Shown: positions 1 through 10,360 of the stretch, piece by piece
How positions within the stretch are numbered: the first letter of the stretch is position 1
Layout: every line of letters starts with the position of its first letter
Source: JACCXG01 sp963785755
GTDB lineage: Bacteria > Acidobacteriota > Vicinamibacteria > Vicinamibacterales > 2-12-FULL-66-21
Reading direction: 5' to 3'
Assembly (NCBI GenBank): GCA_963785755.1
Contig: CAWAXG010000040.1
Location: 62,001-126,000 of the forward strand
Length of the DNA: 64,000 nucleotides
Program-made: the position numbers and the translations under genes
Notes under the pieces: model-generated
Databases searched by the model: none
The model's input: the letters and a program-made list of their open reading frames with translations, nothing else
What the model was told of the DNA's origin: nothing

Positions 1-479
1 GCGGTCGACGGGGCGATGCCGGGATCCGCGCTGACGGAGCTGTTGCCGTAGTAATTCAGCCCGAGAAACGCCGGCCACGGCGCGTGCGCCCCGGGCGCTC
101 CCGGCGGCTGGTAGATCAGCAGGTGCATCTTCGGCCCGTCCTTCTTCCCGGTGAACCAGACCGTGATTTCCTTGCGCACCGCCTTCCCGCCCAGTGCGCG
201 GCGATCGGTGGACGCGACCGCCCAGTGCATGCCCGCCGGCCGGCCGCCCGGCGTGCGGCCGTAGACCTCGCGCGCGAAGATCTCCAGCAGTTCCGGACGC
301 CGTTTCGCGCGCCACGCGGCCGCATCGCGCACGGGCGAGCCGTCCGCTGACACGAGCGGGTCCGGCAGCCTGTAGGGCCGGATCTTGTTCTCGTCGTAGT
401 TGATTCCAGCCCGCGCCGGTGGTGCGGCGCCCTGCTGGAGCAGCCCTCCGACGGCGAACAGCAAGAGCAGCAGCCTCAT
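1..479 (-). CDS. Glucuronoyl esterase-like protein (CE15 type), N-terminal part
   Basis: Read from an ATG at 477-479; the frame stays open to base 1, so 159 codons are present and the C-terminal part lies outside the window. A signal peptide (MRLLLLLFAVGGLLQQG) is followed by NYDENKIRPYRLPDPL, RRPELLEIFAREVYGRTP, ALGGKAVRKEIT, LIYQP and GLNYYGNSS. This is the N-terminal pattern I know from carbohydrate esterase family 15, secreted enzymes that cut ester bonds between glucuronoxylan and lignin alcohols. The catalytic Ser and His would be encoded further left and cannot be checked. It is divergent from the quinoprotein at 890, which suggests a small glycoside-degrading locus (inference). Less likely, it is another acetylxylan-esterase-like hydrolase. 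Confidence 0.8.
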   Translation of the reverse strand, partial: MRLLLLLFAVGGLLQQGAAPPARAGINYDENKIRPYRLPDPLVSADGSPVRDAAAWRAKRRPELLEIFAREVYGRTPGGRPAGMHWAVASTDRRALGGKAVRKEITVWFTGKKDGPKMHLLIYQPPGAPGAHAPWPAFLGLNYYGNSSVSADPGIAPST

Positions 480-889
480 CGAGTCTCCTTCGTGCCCGGC
501 ACGTCGAGCGGAACGTCGGGGGCGCGGGATGGGCACGGGGCACGTGGTACGTCCCGGTGCAGGAGGGGTCGGGTTGCCGGGCTGCGTCAAGCCACCGCTT
601 CTCCCGCGGCTCCATGACGTATTCTCGCTCACCGGACGTCATCGCGATCCCGCAGCGCCTGGTGGAGGGGTGGCCTCGATGCCGCGGCAGCGACCCTATT
701 TCCTCAGAGACAGCGTCACCACGTGCGTCGCATCGCCGTCGAGCAAATCGACGCGCAAGCCATGCGCGCAGCTCTGCCGCGTCGGACATTTCGCCAATAC
801 CGGTCGCGGTTTCTTGCTTTGGACTTCGAGGGGGGTTATAACCCGGCTGCTGACCTGTAGAAGCGGTTTCCAACGAGCCGCGTCACCTC
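480..889. other. Divergent intergenic region, 410 bp
   Basis: This spacer lies between the starts of the esterase (minus) and the quinoprotein (plus). A sigma70-like promoter is visible at 814-842. The open frames crossing the spacer on the plus strand have no recognisable protein content and run into the quinoprotein in the wrong frame. I see no RNA gene or repeat in it. Confidence 0.6.
814..842 (+). promoter_or_regulatory. Predicted sigma70 promoter for the quinoprotein gene
   Basis: A -35 like TTGCTT (814-819) and a -10 like TATAAC (837-842) are separated by 17 bp. The expected transcription start is near 849, about 40 bp before the ATG at 890. Prediction from sequence only. Confidence 0.5.
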
Positions 890-3736
890 ATGACCAGACA
901 CAGCCTCACTCGCTTCTTCGCCGTCCTCGTCGCGTGCGGGACGACGACCGTCGCCTGGCAGCAGGCGGCGGTGATCCCCTCCGGCGGCACCGTCAACGCT
1001 GACTGGCCCGTCTACCGCGGCGACCCGAAGGGCAATCAGGTACTCGGCATTGGCGCAGATCCACGCCGCCAACGTGCACAAGCTCGAGCGGGCCTGGGAA
1101 TACAAGACCGGCGATGCGAACCAGCGGTCGACGATGCATGCAAACCCGGTCGTGGTGAACGGCGTGATGTACGTGACGACGCCGAGCCTGAAGGCCGTGG
1201 CGCTGAACGCGGCAACGGGCAAGGAGATCTGGTCGTTCGATCCGGCGAAGTACAACAACGGCAACGTGGTCCGGCTCAGGAACCGCGGCGTCGTGTACTG
1301 GAAGGGCGCTGAGGGTGAGCGGATCTTCCACTTCGTACGGGATCGTGCCTACGCCGTGGACGCGAAATCCGGGGCGCTCATCTCCTCGTTCGGCGGAAAC
1401 GGCTTCATTGACTTGAGGCAGAACCTCGGCGTCGATCCGGAGTCGGCGGTGATCGAGATGACGTCGCCGGGCGCCGTGTTCAAGAACTTCCTCATCATCG
1501 CCTCCCGGGTCAATGAGAGCTACGACGCCTCCCCCGGCCACATCCGCGCGTACGACACGGTCACGGGCGCGCTCAAGTGGATCTTTCACACGATCCCGAA
1601 AGAGGGCCAGCCAGGCTACGACACATGGAAATGGGTCAAGGGAGAGAACTACGGCGGCGCCAACGCCTGGGGCGGCGTCACCATCGACGAGCAGCGCGGC
1701 TGGGTGTTCGCCGCCACCGGCTCGGCGACCGAGGACTTCTATGGCGGATTCCGCCGGGGGACAACCTGTTCGCCAACACGGTGCTCGCGCTGGACGCGGC
1801 GACCGGCGAGCGCAAGTGGCACTTCCAGACGGTCCGGCACGACGTGTGGGACTACGACAATCCTCCCGCCCCGATCCTCGTCACGATCGGGTCGGGGCCG
1901 TCGGCGAAGGACGCGGTCGTGCAGCTGACGAAGATGGGCTACACGTTCGTGCTCGATCGCGACACCGGCAAGCCACTGTTTCCTGTCCACGAACTGCCCG
2001 TTCCTCGCTCGACGGTGCCCGGCGAGGAGACCGCCGCGACGCAGCTGGTTCCGCTGAAGCCTCAGCCGCTCGTCAGGCAGAACCTGACCGAGGCCGATCT
2101 CACCAGCATCACGCCCGAGGCGCGGGCTCAGGCGCTGAAGGATTTTCGGCGGTATCTGTCGGGACCGATCTATACGCCGCCGAGCCTGCAGGGCACCATC
2201 ACGACCCCGGGACATCTCGGCGGAGCCGAATGGCACGGCGCGAGCTTCGACCCCGTGCTGAACATGCTCTATGTCAACGTCAACGAGGCGCCGACGATCA
2301 ACAGGCTGCGGCCCATTTTCGAGACGGGACCGGAGGGGAGCCCCGCCGAGCTCGGACGCCAGATCTACGACCGCACCTGCGCTGCGTGTCACGGCGCGGC
2401 GCGTCAGGGAACGCCGCCCCACACCCCCGCGCTCGTCGACGTGAAGCGAACGGCGCAGGAGATTGAGACCGTCATCACGCAGGGGCGCAACGCCATGCCC
2501 GCGTTCCGGCAGTTCCGGCCGCGTGAGGTGAGCGCGCTCGCCGCGTTCCTGAAGACGCCACCGCGCGACGGCCCCGCCGATCCGACCGCGACGCGTCCCG
2601 ATCGCTACACGATGGACGGCTACCCCCTGTTCCTCGATCCCCACGGCGTGCCGGCGATTGCGCCGCCGTGGGGCACGCTGAACGCGATCGACCTCGTCAC
2701 GGCGGAGATCGCGTGGAAAGTGCCGCTCGGCGAATACCCGCAGCTCGTCGCGAAGGGGATCCGCAACACCGGGACGCTCAACTTCGGCGGCGCGGTGGCT
2801 ACCGCCGGCGGCGTGATCTTCATCGCCGCAACCGCCGACGAGAAGATCCGCGCGTTCGAGAAGAGCTCGGGACGCGTGCTGTGGGAGCATCAGCTCCCCG
2901 CAGGCGGATACGCAACTCCGAGCGTCTACATGATCGATGGCCGTCAGTACATCGCGATCGCGGCGGGCGGCAGCGGCAAGAACGCCACGAAGTCTGGCGA
3001 TTCCATCATCGCGTTCGCGCTCCCGCAGGATCGGGGCCAGACCCCGCCCATCCCGTCGCCGGCTTCCGCCGACGGCTGGATCAACCTGTTCGACGGAACC
3101 ACGCTGAACGGATGGGTCCACATGAACGGCGCCCATCGCTTCACGGTCGAGGACGGGGCCATCGTCGGCAGGACCGTGGAGGCGAGCGCGAGCCTGAACT
3201 CGTTCCTCTGCTCGCTCCAGGAGTTCGACAACTTCGAGCTCGAGCTCGAGACGGCGATCGATCCGGTCACCAACTCCGGCATCCAGATCCGGACGCAGGT
3301 GCGTCCCGTAGCGATGCAGGGACGGAGCTTCGAAGCCGCTCCCGGGCGCGTGAACGGGCCGCAGGTCGAGATCCGTCGCACGTACAAAGGCCTCCCGGCG
3401 ACGGGCCACATCTACGGCGAAGCAATGGGCACGAACTGGTTGACGTCGCAGCAGAAGATCCAGGATGGACATCCGCACTTCGTCAACGAGGGATGGAACA
3501 AGGTGCGTATCGTGGCCAACGGTCCACGCATTCAGACCTGGGTGAACGGCCAGCCTGTCGAGGACATCGTGAACGAGGCCGTTTACAAGACGCACCCGCG
3601 CGGGTTCATCGGCCTCCAGATCCACGGACTGAGCCAGCGGGAGGTCGATGCCAACCCTGAGGCGAAGATCACCACGAGCCAGCCGCTCGTGATCAAGTGG
3701 CGGAATATCAGGATCCGCCCGCTTGGCAGGACGTGA
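890..3736 (+). CDS. Secreted PQQ quinoprotein / cytochrome c / 3-keto-glycoside hydrolase (DUF1080) fusion, frameshifted
   Basis: The reconstructed chain is about 948 residues. A signal peptide (MTRHSLTRFFAVLVACG) leads into a PQQ-dehydrogenase propeller (DWPVYRGDPKGNQ, LNAATGKEIWSFDP, GERKWHFQTVRHDVWDYDNP). A c-type heme domain with CAACH (2378-2392, about residue 497) and a probable Met ligand in NAMPAF is inserted before the last propeller blades (GYATPSVYMIDGRQYIAIAAGG). From about residue 730 a DUF1080/3-keto-disaccharide hydrolase domain follows (GWINLFDGTTLNGW, NSGIQIRTQ, RIVANGPRIQTWVNG). The frame breaks twice: one extra base at CAGG (1037-1040) and one missing base in a run of five G (1756-1760). 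The second restores the first frame, and homology is continuous across both. The likely job is periplasmic oxidation of a sugar or glycoside followed by cleavage of a 3-keto product (inference). It may be a pseudogene, or intact with sequence errors. Confidence 0.85.
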
Positions 3737-3782
3737 CGCGAACGGGCGCGACCGGAAGCCGATGAGGGCCTTCAGGCCTGCT

Positions 3783-4334
3783 TCAGCCGCGCCGGCTTGC
3801 TATCGCACGATACTGCGACAGCCTCCTGCGTACGCCCAGCCAGTACGTCAGGTAGTAGCCGAGCACGACGGTGCCGGCGGCCAGCGCGCCGGCTGCACCG
3901 GACGCGACAATCCACGACCCTCCATCTATGGCGGATCGCCATGACTGCCAGCCCCGCCAGAAACCGTAGAGTACGCGCGCGGTCACCACGAGGGTGATGG
4001 CGAGCACGAGCCAGCGATTCGGCGTGTAGTACAGCGCGCGCGGCGAGGGCTCCCATCTGGTCAACGCGAGACCGACCAGACCAAGCAGACAACCAAAGAC
4101 CAGGCCGGCGACGCTGTAACGAAACGCGAACGGCACCCACAGACTCGTGATGGCTGCGCCGATCAGGAAGAGGATGACCGAGATCAGGAGGCCTGCAAGG
4201 TTGATTGCCGCCAGCCACCCGCGTGCAGGCTGTCGCGACGTGCCGACGCGGTACCGCTGGATTATTGCCAGCGGCAACAGGGCGATCGCGGCGAGCATGA
4301 TCAGCAGCGCGATCCCGATCGCGATCAGGGGCAT
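3783..4334 (-). CDS. Polytopic membrane protein of unknown function
   Basis: 183 residues, mostly hydrophobic, with about five predicted membrane helices: an N-terminal anchor (IAIGIALLIMLAAIALLPLA), two around residues 45-110, one at PNRWLVLAITLVVTARVLYG and one at GAAGALAAGTVVLGYYLTYW. The C-terminus is basic (GVRRRLSQYR). The YTPNRW...RVLYGFWRGW stretch loosely recalls DUF1453/CcdC-like proteins, but I cannot assign it. It converges with the quinoprotein gene and has no obvious operon partner. Confidence 0.6.
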   Translation of the reverse strand: MPLIAIGIALLIMLAAIALLPLAIIQRYRVGTSRQPARGWLAAINLAGLLISVILFLIGAAITSLWVPFAFRYSVAGLVFGCLLGLVGLALTRWEPSPRALYYTPNRWLVLAITLVVTARVLYGFWRGWQSWRSAIDGGSWIVASGAAGALAAGTVVLGYYLTYWLGVRRRLSQYRAIASRRG

Positions 4335-4373
4335 GTGGTCAGTACAACGGGTTCTCGAGGACGGGGGTTTTTA

Positions 4374-4497
4374 CACAAGGAGGACGGGAGGTTCTGTGGG
4401 GCAATTTCTGTTCCGTGCTAGATAAGCACGGATTGCCGGGGACAGGGCAGGCGAGTAAGGGAGGTGTCTCGTCCTCCTGTCCTCCCGTCCTCCTTGT
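4374..4497. repeat. Inverted repeat with a purine/pyrimidine 8-bp word
   Basis: A 17-nt arm ACAAGGAGGACGGGAGG (from about 4374) is repeated in exact reverse complement at about 4481-4497. The right side also holds three tandem copies of an 8-bp word, GTCCTCCT/GTCCTCCC/GTCCTCCT. The element fills the spacer between two minus-strand genes and lacks a T-run, so it is not a simple terminator. Confidence 0.7.
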
Positions 4498-4524
4498 TAA
4501 ACAAACCAAAATCTGCCCAGTAGC

Positions 4525-5214
4525 TCAATCGATCGGCGCCCCGAGGAGCAGCCGGTTCTGCGGCGTGATCGCGGCAGGAATCGTCTGCGTCCAGATCCGG
4601 TAGCCCTGTTGCTGCAGCCGCATGGCACGCAGCACATCGATCGCGACGGGCGAGTCCAGCCAGCCGTCGAGCGCGCCCGCGTCACAGGTCGCGAGATCGT
4701 GGCAGCAGGGGAGCACGGCCAGGCGCGCTCTGGCTTCGGTGGCCCGTTCGAGCACGCGATCGGTGAGTGCGCCGCACGCGTGGCTCGAGACCACGATATC
4801 TCCGCCCTGGATCTCCACATCATCCACGCCGCTCGCCACGAAGTTGATGCGGCCTCCCAGCCTCGGCCAGACCTCGACGAGCGCATCGTGCACTTTTTCG
4901 CTCGAGGGTGGCAGGGCCTTGTCGACGAGCACGGCGGCCGGCGATGAATCGTCGAGAATCAGCATGATCCCGGCGAGCAGGCCGTGTCCGGCTCCAAGAT
5001 CGACGACCCGGCCGCCGCGGAAATACCGGCGCACGCGCCGTGCGACTTCCCAGGCTTCGTAGAGCTCCTTCCGCGGCAGGCAGCCTGCATGGCACACCGC
5101 ACGGCCGATGCGGTCGAAGAGCGTGCCCCCCGCAAACCGGTCGAGGTCGTACTCGGTCAGGCGTCCGCGCGAGGATGGCCGGAACATGGTCCCTCTATCT
5201 TCCCACTCATCCAT
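4525..5214 (-). CDS. SAM-dependent methyltransferase-like protein
   Basis: 229 residues. The SAM-binding motif I is clear (VVDLGAGHGLLAGIMLILDD), followed by an acidic strand end (VLVDKALPP) and, where class I methyltransferases have motif IV, SSHACGALTD. A CCHD motif follows. This resembles the Methyltransf_32-type group of class I enzymes; the substrate is unknown. The N-terminal Cys cluster (AVCHAGCLPRKEL) may bind metal (inference). The start could be the ATG at 5214 or the one at 5187 (MFRPSS). Confidence 0.65.
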   Translation of the reverse strand: MDEWEDRGTMFRPSSRGRLTEYDLDRFAGGTLFDRIGRAVCHAGCLPRKELYEAWEVARRVRRYFRGGRVVDLGAGHGLLAGIMLILDDSSPAAVLVDKALPPSSEKVHDALVEVWPRLGGRINFVASGVDDVEIQGGDIVVSSHACGALTDRVLERATEARARLAVLPCCHDLATCDAGALDGWLDSPVAIDVLRAMRLQQQGYRIWTQTIPAAITPQNRLLLGAPID

Positions 5215-5296
5215 TGAAGAAAACCTGCGGCCCGCGGCAGGGTGAGCCGAAATCTATCCGCTCTGCGCCTTCGCGTCTGAACGACTGGGGGGACGC

Positions 5297-5869
5297 ATGA
5301 CGCGCGCATGGTTGACGGTGCTCGTGCTGCTGATGGGCATGTCCACGGCACGGGCCGACGGCATCAGGGTCCCGCGCCTCGAGCTCGGCGGTGCCGTATC
5401 AGGTCTCGCTCCCATCGTCGCCGAGGCGCCGTACTTCGTCGTCGGCGTCGGGCCCAGGCTGACGGTGAATGCCGCGCGCTGGCTCGGCCTCGAGATCGGC
5501 GTCGAGAAAATTGGACCGGCGGAGGGCTCCAGGATCACCGCGCTCTACCTGACTCAGATCAGGATTCCCCTCCGGCGGGCCAATACACGCACACTTTCGC
5601 TGACGGTCGGCGCAGCGGGCCTGGCGTGGTATCGCCAGCGCAGCGAAGCGCGCATCACGCGCCTCGACGGTTCGATTGTCGTCCACCCGGCGTATCGAAC
5701 CGCCTTCGTCGATCCGCCCAATCTGCCAACCGTCGGCGTCGCACACGATGCGGTCGTGCACCGTCGTGCGGCAGTCTCGTTCGCCGCGCAGGCGATGTTC
5801 GGGGAAGCGTCGGGGCTCGCCATTCGCGGGTCTTTGGGTGTGTCGTTTGGCTCGAGCGGCTATCGATGA
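5297..5869 (+). CDS. Secreted small barrel-like protein, unknown function
   Basis: 190 residues with a signal peptide (MTRAWLTVLVLLMGMSTARA) and alternating amphipathic strands (RLELGGAVSGLAP, PYFVVGVGPRLTV, LGLEIGVEKIGP, LSLTVGAAGLAWY, LAIRGSLGVSFG). The pattern suggests a small outer-membrane beta-barrel or a secreted beta-sandwich; I recognise no family. Its stop overlaps the ATG of the next gene by four bases (ATGA at 5866-5869), so the two are probably translated together. Confidence 0.6.
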   Translation: MTRAWLTVLVLLMGMSTARADGIRVPRLELGGAVSGLAPIVAEAPYFVVGVGPRLTVNAARWLGLEIGVEKIGPAEGSRITALYLTQIRIPLRRANTRTLSLTVGAAGLAWYRQRSEARITRLDGSIVVHPAYRTAFVDPPNLPTVGVAHDAVVHRRAAVSFAAQAMFGEASGLAIRGSLGVSFGSSGYR

Positions 5870-6444
5870 ATTTGAAGACCTGTTGGCCGATCGTTCTCGC
5901 GATCCTGACGGCCTCGTGCCGCGCGGGTGAGCGGCCGGCCTCCTACGTCATCGCGGGGCCGAGCGTGCTGGCTCTCCCGACGCTCGTGCCCGACGTGTGG
6001 GACGCGCGCGAGGAACTGGCGATTTGGATCGAAAACGAAGTCGCCCGCGGGTCGCTGGCGCTGGAGGGGACGGGCACCGGCGCGTTCATCAGGATCGAAC
6101 GCGGCGACCAGCCGTGGCTGACCCGCGGCCCTGATCTCTCGCCGCCCTCGACGGGCGTCCGGACCGTCCGCCTGCGCTACCGGTGGCAGCCGGCGGTGGC
6201 GCCCCCAGCCTCGCAGAACCATATGGTGACCGCGAATTGCGAGACGGTGACACCCGTGCTGCCGTTCGATCCCACCACCCAGGCGGCGGCGCACGCCGAC
6301 CTGAAGCCGCAGGCCGAGTGGACCGAAGTCGATCTCGTGCCGGGGCAATACCGTCCGCCGATCGACGTCCGATACTGTTACGTTCACAGCCAGGGCGCCA
6401 ACCGAGGCGTACTCCAAATCGACAGGATCGAGCTCGTCAGGTAA
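5866..6444 (+). CDS. Predicted lipoprotein, unknown function
   Basis: 192 residues starting at the ATG inside the ATGA overlap with the preceding gene. The N-terminus is a lipoprotein signal with a lipobox-like ILTASC, so the mature chain would start at Cys and be lipid-anchored. The rest is beta-rich (SLALEGTGTGAFIRI, GVRTVRLRYRWQP, RGVLQIDRIELVR), like a carbohydrate-binding or jelly-roll fold, but no family is recognised. Coupling to the barrel-like protein upstream suggests they act together at the envelope (inference). Confidence 0.6.
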   Translation: MNLKTCWPIVLAILTASCRAGERPASYVIAGPSVLALPTLVPDVWDAREELAIWIENEVARGSLALEGTGTGAFIRIERGDQPWLTRGPDLSPPSTGVRTVRLRYRWQPAVAPPASQNHMVTANCETVTPVLPFDPTTQAAAHADLKPQAEWTEVDLVPGQYRPPIDVRYCYVHSQGANRGVLQIDRIELVR

Positions 6445-6592
6445 GCTCCTGTTCGGCCTCGAACCGATCTCCGTCTTAGAATTCCGTTTCAACAATTTCC
6501 GGCGGCCGCGCTTGGGCATGTCGAGAAGCGTCGGCGTGCTCCGACTTACCCATGAACGCGCCAATCGAGCGCACGAGCCGAGGAGTAGCGAG

Positions 6593-6991
6593 ATGAAATT
6601 CATGTTGATGATGAACGCCCCGCGGGGGAACGGCGATTGGGGAGTCGTGAAGTGGTCGCAGGATGACCTGAAGGCCCATATCAACTTCATGCGTCGGTTC
6701 AGCAAGGAGCTCAGCGACGCGGGTGAGCTCGTCGGCGCCGAAGGGCTTGGCTCCCCGGGCCAGGCCAGGCTCGTGCGGGCGGGCAAGGGTGGCGCCCCCG
6801 AGGTGACGGACGGTCCGTTCGCCGAAGCCAAGGAATTCCTCGCCGGGTACTGGATAGTCGACGTCGAGAACCCGGATCGCGCCTACCAAATCGCGGCGCG
6901 CGCATCCGCCGCGCCAGGGCCGGGCGGCGTGCCGCTGAACATGCCAATCGAGGTGCGGGAAGTGATGAGCGGGCCGCCGGTCGACCTGTGA
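6593..6991 (+). CDS. YCII-related DGPF-domain protein, partner of the ECF42 sigma factor
   Basis: 132 residues from the ATG at 6593, chosen because GAGGAG lies just upstream and the family usually starts with MKFMLM. The signature DGPFAEAKEFLAGYW gives the DGPF name; the fold is a dimeric alpha-beta barrel of the YCII family. DGPF genes are habitually next to ECF42 sigma factors, and here the sigma gene starts 6 bp after this stop. The role is not firmly known; a regulatory or stress function is usually assumed. No transmembrane anti-sigma factor is nearby. Confidence 0.85.
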   Translation: MKFMLMMNAPRGNGDWGVVKWSQDDLKAHINFMRRFSKELSDAGELVGAEGLGSPGQARLVRAGKGGAPEVTDGPFAEAKEFLAGYWIVDVENPDRAYQIAARASAAPGPGGVPLNMPIEVREVMSGPPVDL

Positions 6992-6997
6992 GGTCCT

Positions 6998-8257
<1,260 letters not shown>

Positions 8258-8271
8258 AACAGCGGCGCACG

Positions 8272-9858
8272 TCACGCCCAGGGCCGGGCCGTCAGCACGA
8301 GATCGGCGCGAATCCCGGGACGCGTGAGCTGCTCGATCGGGATTCGGAATTCGACGCGGTCTCCGGCCACGGTTGCCGGGGCGGCGGTCGTCGCCCGGTT
8401 CGGTGTTCGCGAGTCGAACCCGTATCGCAGCGCCCATTGCTCGTCCTTCTCACCTTTGTCGCCGGGTGGAATCGCCTCGAGGTTGACCTTGTCGCGATAC
8501 AGGTAACCACCTTCGAAGTGCTGATCGAACAGGAGCTTGCCATCGATTTCGTACTGCGGCACGAGCACGCCCAGATCGACGCTGAAGCCGAGCGAGGCGC
8601 GCCGCGTGTTGACGCGCTCGCGACCCCACAGGAACGCCGAGAACAGGTGCGGGCGCCGGGCTTCTTTGATGCCGCCGGTCGTCGGAAACATGTCATCGAA
8701 CCCCACGAAGATCGCCGATCCTTCCGAGACGAGCCGGCGGTGGAGGTCCCACTGTGCTCCCCGCACGCGGACCACGGTCTCGAAGTGATACGACGCCCGG
8801 ATAGCCTTGCCTTCCTCCTTCTTGCGTTGGACATCCGGCGGCAGCGTGATCTCCTGCACTTCCAGGATCCCGTCGATGCGGACGTCGCCGTAGAAGAACC
8901 GCTTCAGGTTCTGATAGCCCTCTTCAGAATTGACGATGCCGTAGGCGCCGGAATGGCTGCGGTGCACGAACGCGCGGGGCGCCTGTTTGTCGGGTCCACC
9001 GGCCGGCCACGGGCCATGCACCGAGGCGTTGGCGATACGGACGAGGCCGTCGCTCATCGGCCCGACCGCCCGCCGCGAGACGCCCATCGCGACTTCGTAA
9101 TCGCGCTCGTTGGTGCCGACGAGGCAGAAGAACCGGTCGGGATCGAACTTGCCGTCGAGCGTCGCGACGTCGGCCTTCTTCGACGGGTCGAGCCCCAGAT
9201 ACGCGCACATCCGGTCGCGATTGAAGTTGTCCGCGTGACTCGCGGACAGGAAGCCCGGCACGTTGCCGATCAGTCGCAGCTCGACGCCGTTGTGCGGCGT
9301 CGCGTAGGTGAACACCTTGTCGACGAGCGTCCGGGCTTCGTTGAACGAAGGGCCGTCGCCCGACGGGTCTCCAGCCGGGTTCTGAAGAAAGGAGCGGCAG
9401 ATCAGGCCGCCCATCGAATGCGCGACGAGGTAGACCTTGAACTTCGCTCTCGCGGCCGCGTCGTCGCCACAGACCCGATCGCGAACCCTGAGGATGAGCC
9501 GCGCCAGTTCGTGGCCGTAGCTTTCGATCTCGCCGTCGGAGTCCCAGCCGAAGTCCTTGGACACCGCATCGTAGTAGCGATGGATGATCACTGATCGCGG
9601 CGGGATCTCCCGGCCGGGCCCCATCGCGGCGCCGGCATCGAAGACGTCACGGTAGCCGAGCTCCTTCATCAGCCGCACGAGCGGCGACTCGAAGAAGTAC
9701 TGAACAACGTCACCGGTCCAGAGCTGACGCAGCCGGGTCGAGCCGAGATTGAGCCCCATGTACGGATCGCCGACGGCCTCTTCGATCGCGTGCTGGCTCC
9801 CGGCGTATCCGCGCACGAAGATGATCGGATAGTACGGAGGCTCGATCTGCACCGCCAT
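8272..9858 (-). CDS. PGAP1-like alpha/beta hydrolase (lipase/esterase family)
   Basis: 528 residues. The N-terminus has the lipase-type IIFVRGYAGSQ strand and oxyanion region; the nucleophile elbow is VAHSMGG with Ser as GXSXG, followed by FTYATPHNG, typical of PGAP1/LipB-like hydrolases. A candidate catalytic His is in VHRSHSGAYGIVN. The C-terminal half (from about residue 330) is a beta-rich region of unknown role (HFETVVRVRGAQWDLHRRL, VEFRIPIEQL). No signal peptide is visible, so it is probably cytoplasmic. The substrate is unknown. It converges with the sigma factor gene. Confidence 0.75.
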   Translation of the reverse strand: MAVQIEPPYYPIIFVRGYAGSQHAIEEAVGDPYMGLNLGSTRLRQLWTGDVVQYFFESPLVRLMKELGYRDVFDAGAAMGPGREIPPRSVIIHRYYDAVSKDFGWDSDGEIESYGHELARLILRVRDRVCGDDAAARAKFKVYLVAHSMGGLICRSFLQNPAGDPSGDGPSFNEARTLVDKVFTYATPHNGVELRLIGNVPGFLSASHADNFNRDRMCAYLGLDPSKKADVATLDGKFDPDRFFCLVGTNERDYEVAMGVSRRAVGPMSDGLVRIANASVHGPWPAGGPDKQAPRAFVHRSHSGAYGIVNSEEGYQNLKRFFYGDVRIDGILEVQEITLPPDVQRKKEEGKAIRASYHFETVVRVRGAQWDLHRRLVSEGSAIFVGFDDMFPTTGGIKEARRPHLFSAFLWGRERVNTRRASLGFSVDLGVLVPQYEIDGKLLFDQHFEGGYLYRDKVNLEAIPPGDKGEKDEQWALRYGFDSRTPNRATTAAPATVAGDRVEFRIPIEQLTRPGIRADLVLTARPWA

Positions 9859-9922
9859 CGTTCACTCGATTCGTTGCCGCGTTGCCCCTGGCCGGTGCGC
9901 CGGTCTGCCCGGCGCTGGCGCG

Positions 9923-10360
9923 CTAGCGCGGCGGTGCGGGCGCCGCGCAGAACCGATCGAACGCCGTGGTCAGGTTTCGGGCGATCGCCTCGGCCGACTG
10001 GTTCTCGATCTGGCGCCGCTCCATCATGTAGAGCAGCTCGCCGCCGCGCAGAATCGCGATCGACGGGGAGGACGGCGGGTAGCCCGTGAAGTAGCCGCGA
10101 GCGCGCTCCGTCGCTTCGATGTCTCCGCCGGCGAATACGGTCGCGACGATGTCCGGCTTGTGCGGATGCTGCAGAGCGATCGCCACGCCCGGCCGCGCCT
10201 TGCCCGCCGCACATCCACACATGGAGTTCACGACGACCATGACGGTCGCCGCATCGTCTTTGAGCAGCGCGTCGACGGCGTCAGCGGTTCGCAATTCCTT
10301 GACGCCGAGGCGGGTCAGCTCCTCGCGCATGGGACCGATGAAAGATTCTGGATAAGGCAT
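9923..10360 (-). CDS. BrxA/BrxB-family bacilliredoxin
   Basis: 145 residues, the usual size for the YphP/YqiW family. The active site is a CGC motif in NSMCGCAAGKARPG, followed by ALQHPHKPD and VFAGGDIEATERARGYF, all family hallmarks. In bacillithiol-producing bacteria these proteins remove bacillithiol from mixed disulfides. Acidobacteriota members imply use of bacillithiol or a similar thiol (inference). The gene stands alone between the PGAP1-like hydrolase and a plus-strand gene. Confidence 0.9.
   Translation of the reverse strand: MPYPESFIGPMREELTRLGVKELRTADAVDALLKDDAATVMVVVNSMCGCAAGKARPGVAIALQHPHKPDIVATVFAGGDIEATERARGYFTGYPPSSPSIAILRGGELLYMMERRQIENQSAEAIARNLTTAFDRFCAAPAPPR

Noticed and set aside
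400..1002. Open frame of 200 codons before the quinoprotein gene
   Set aside because: It runs out of frame into the signal peptide region of the real gene and has no family-like sequence or SD.
1756..1760. Programmed -1 frameshift at the G5 run
   Set aside because: There is no X-XXY-YYZ site with a supporting stem-loop that I can see, and the site only compensates an earlier shift; homopolymer error or mutation is simpler.
1739..3625. Long open frame (628 codons) on the minus strand inside the quinoprotein gene
   Set aside because: Arg-rich shadow; the plus strand has the heme motif and DUF1080 domain.
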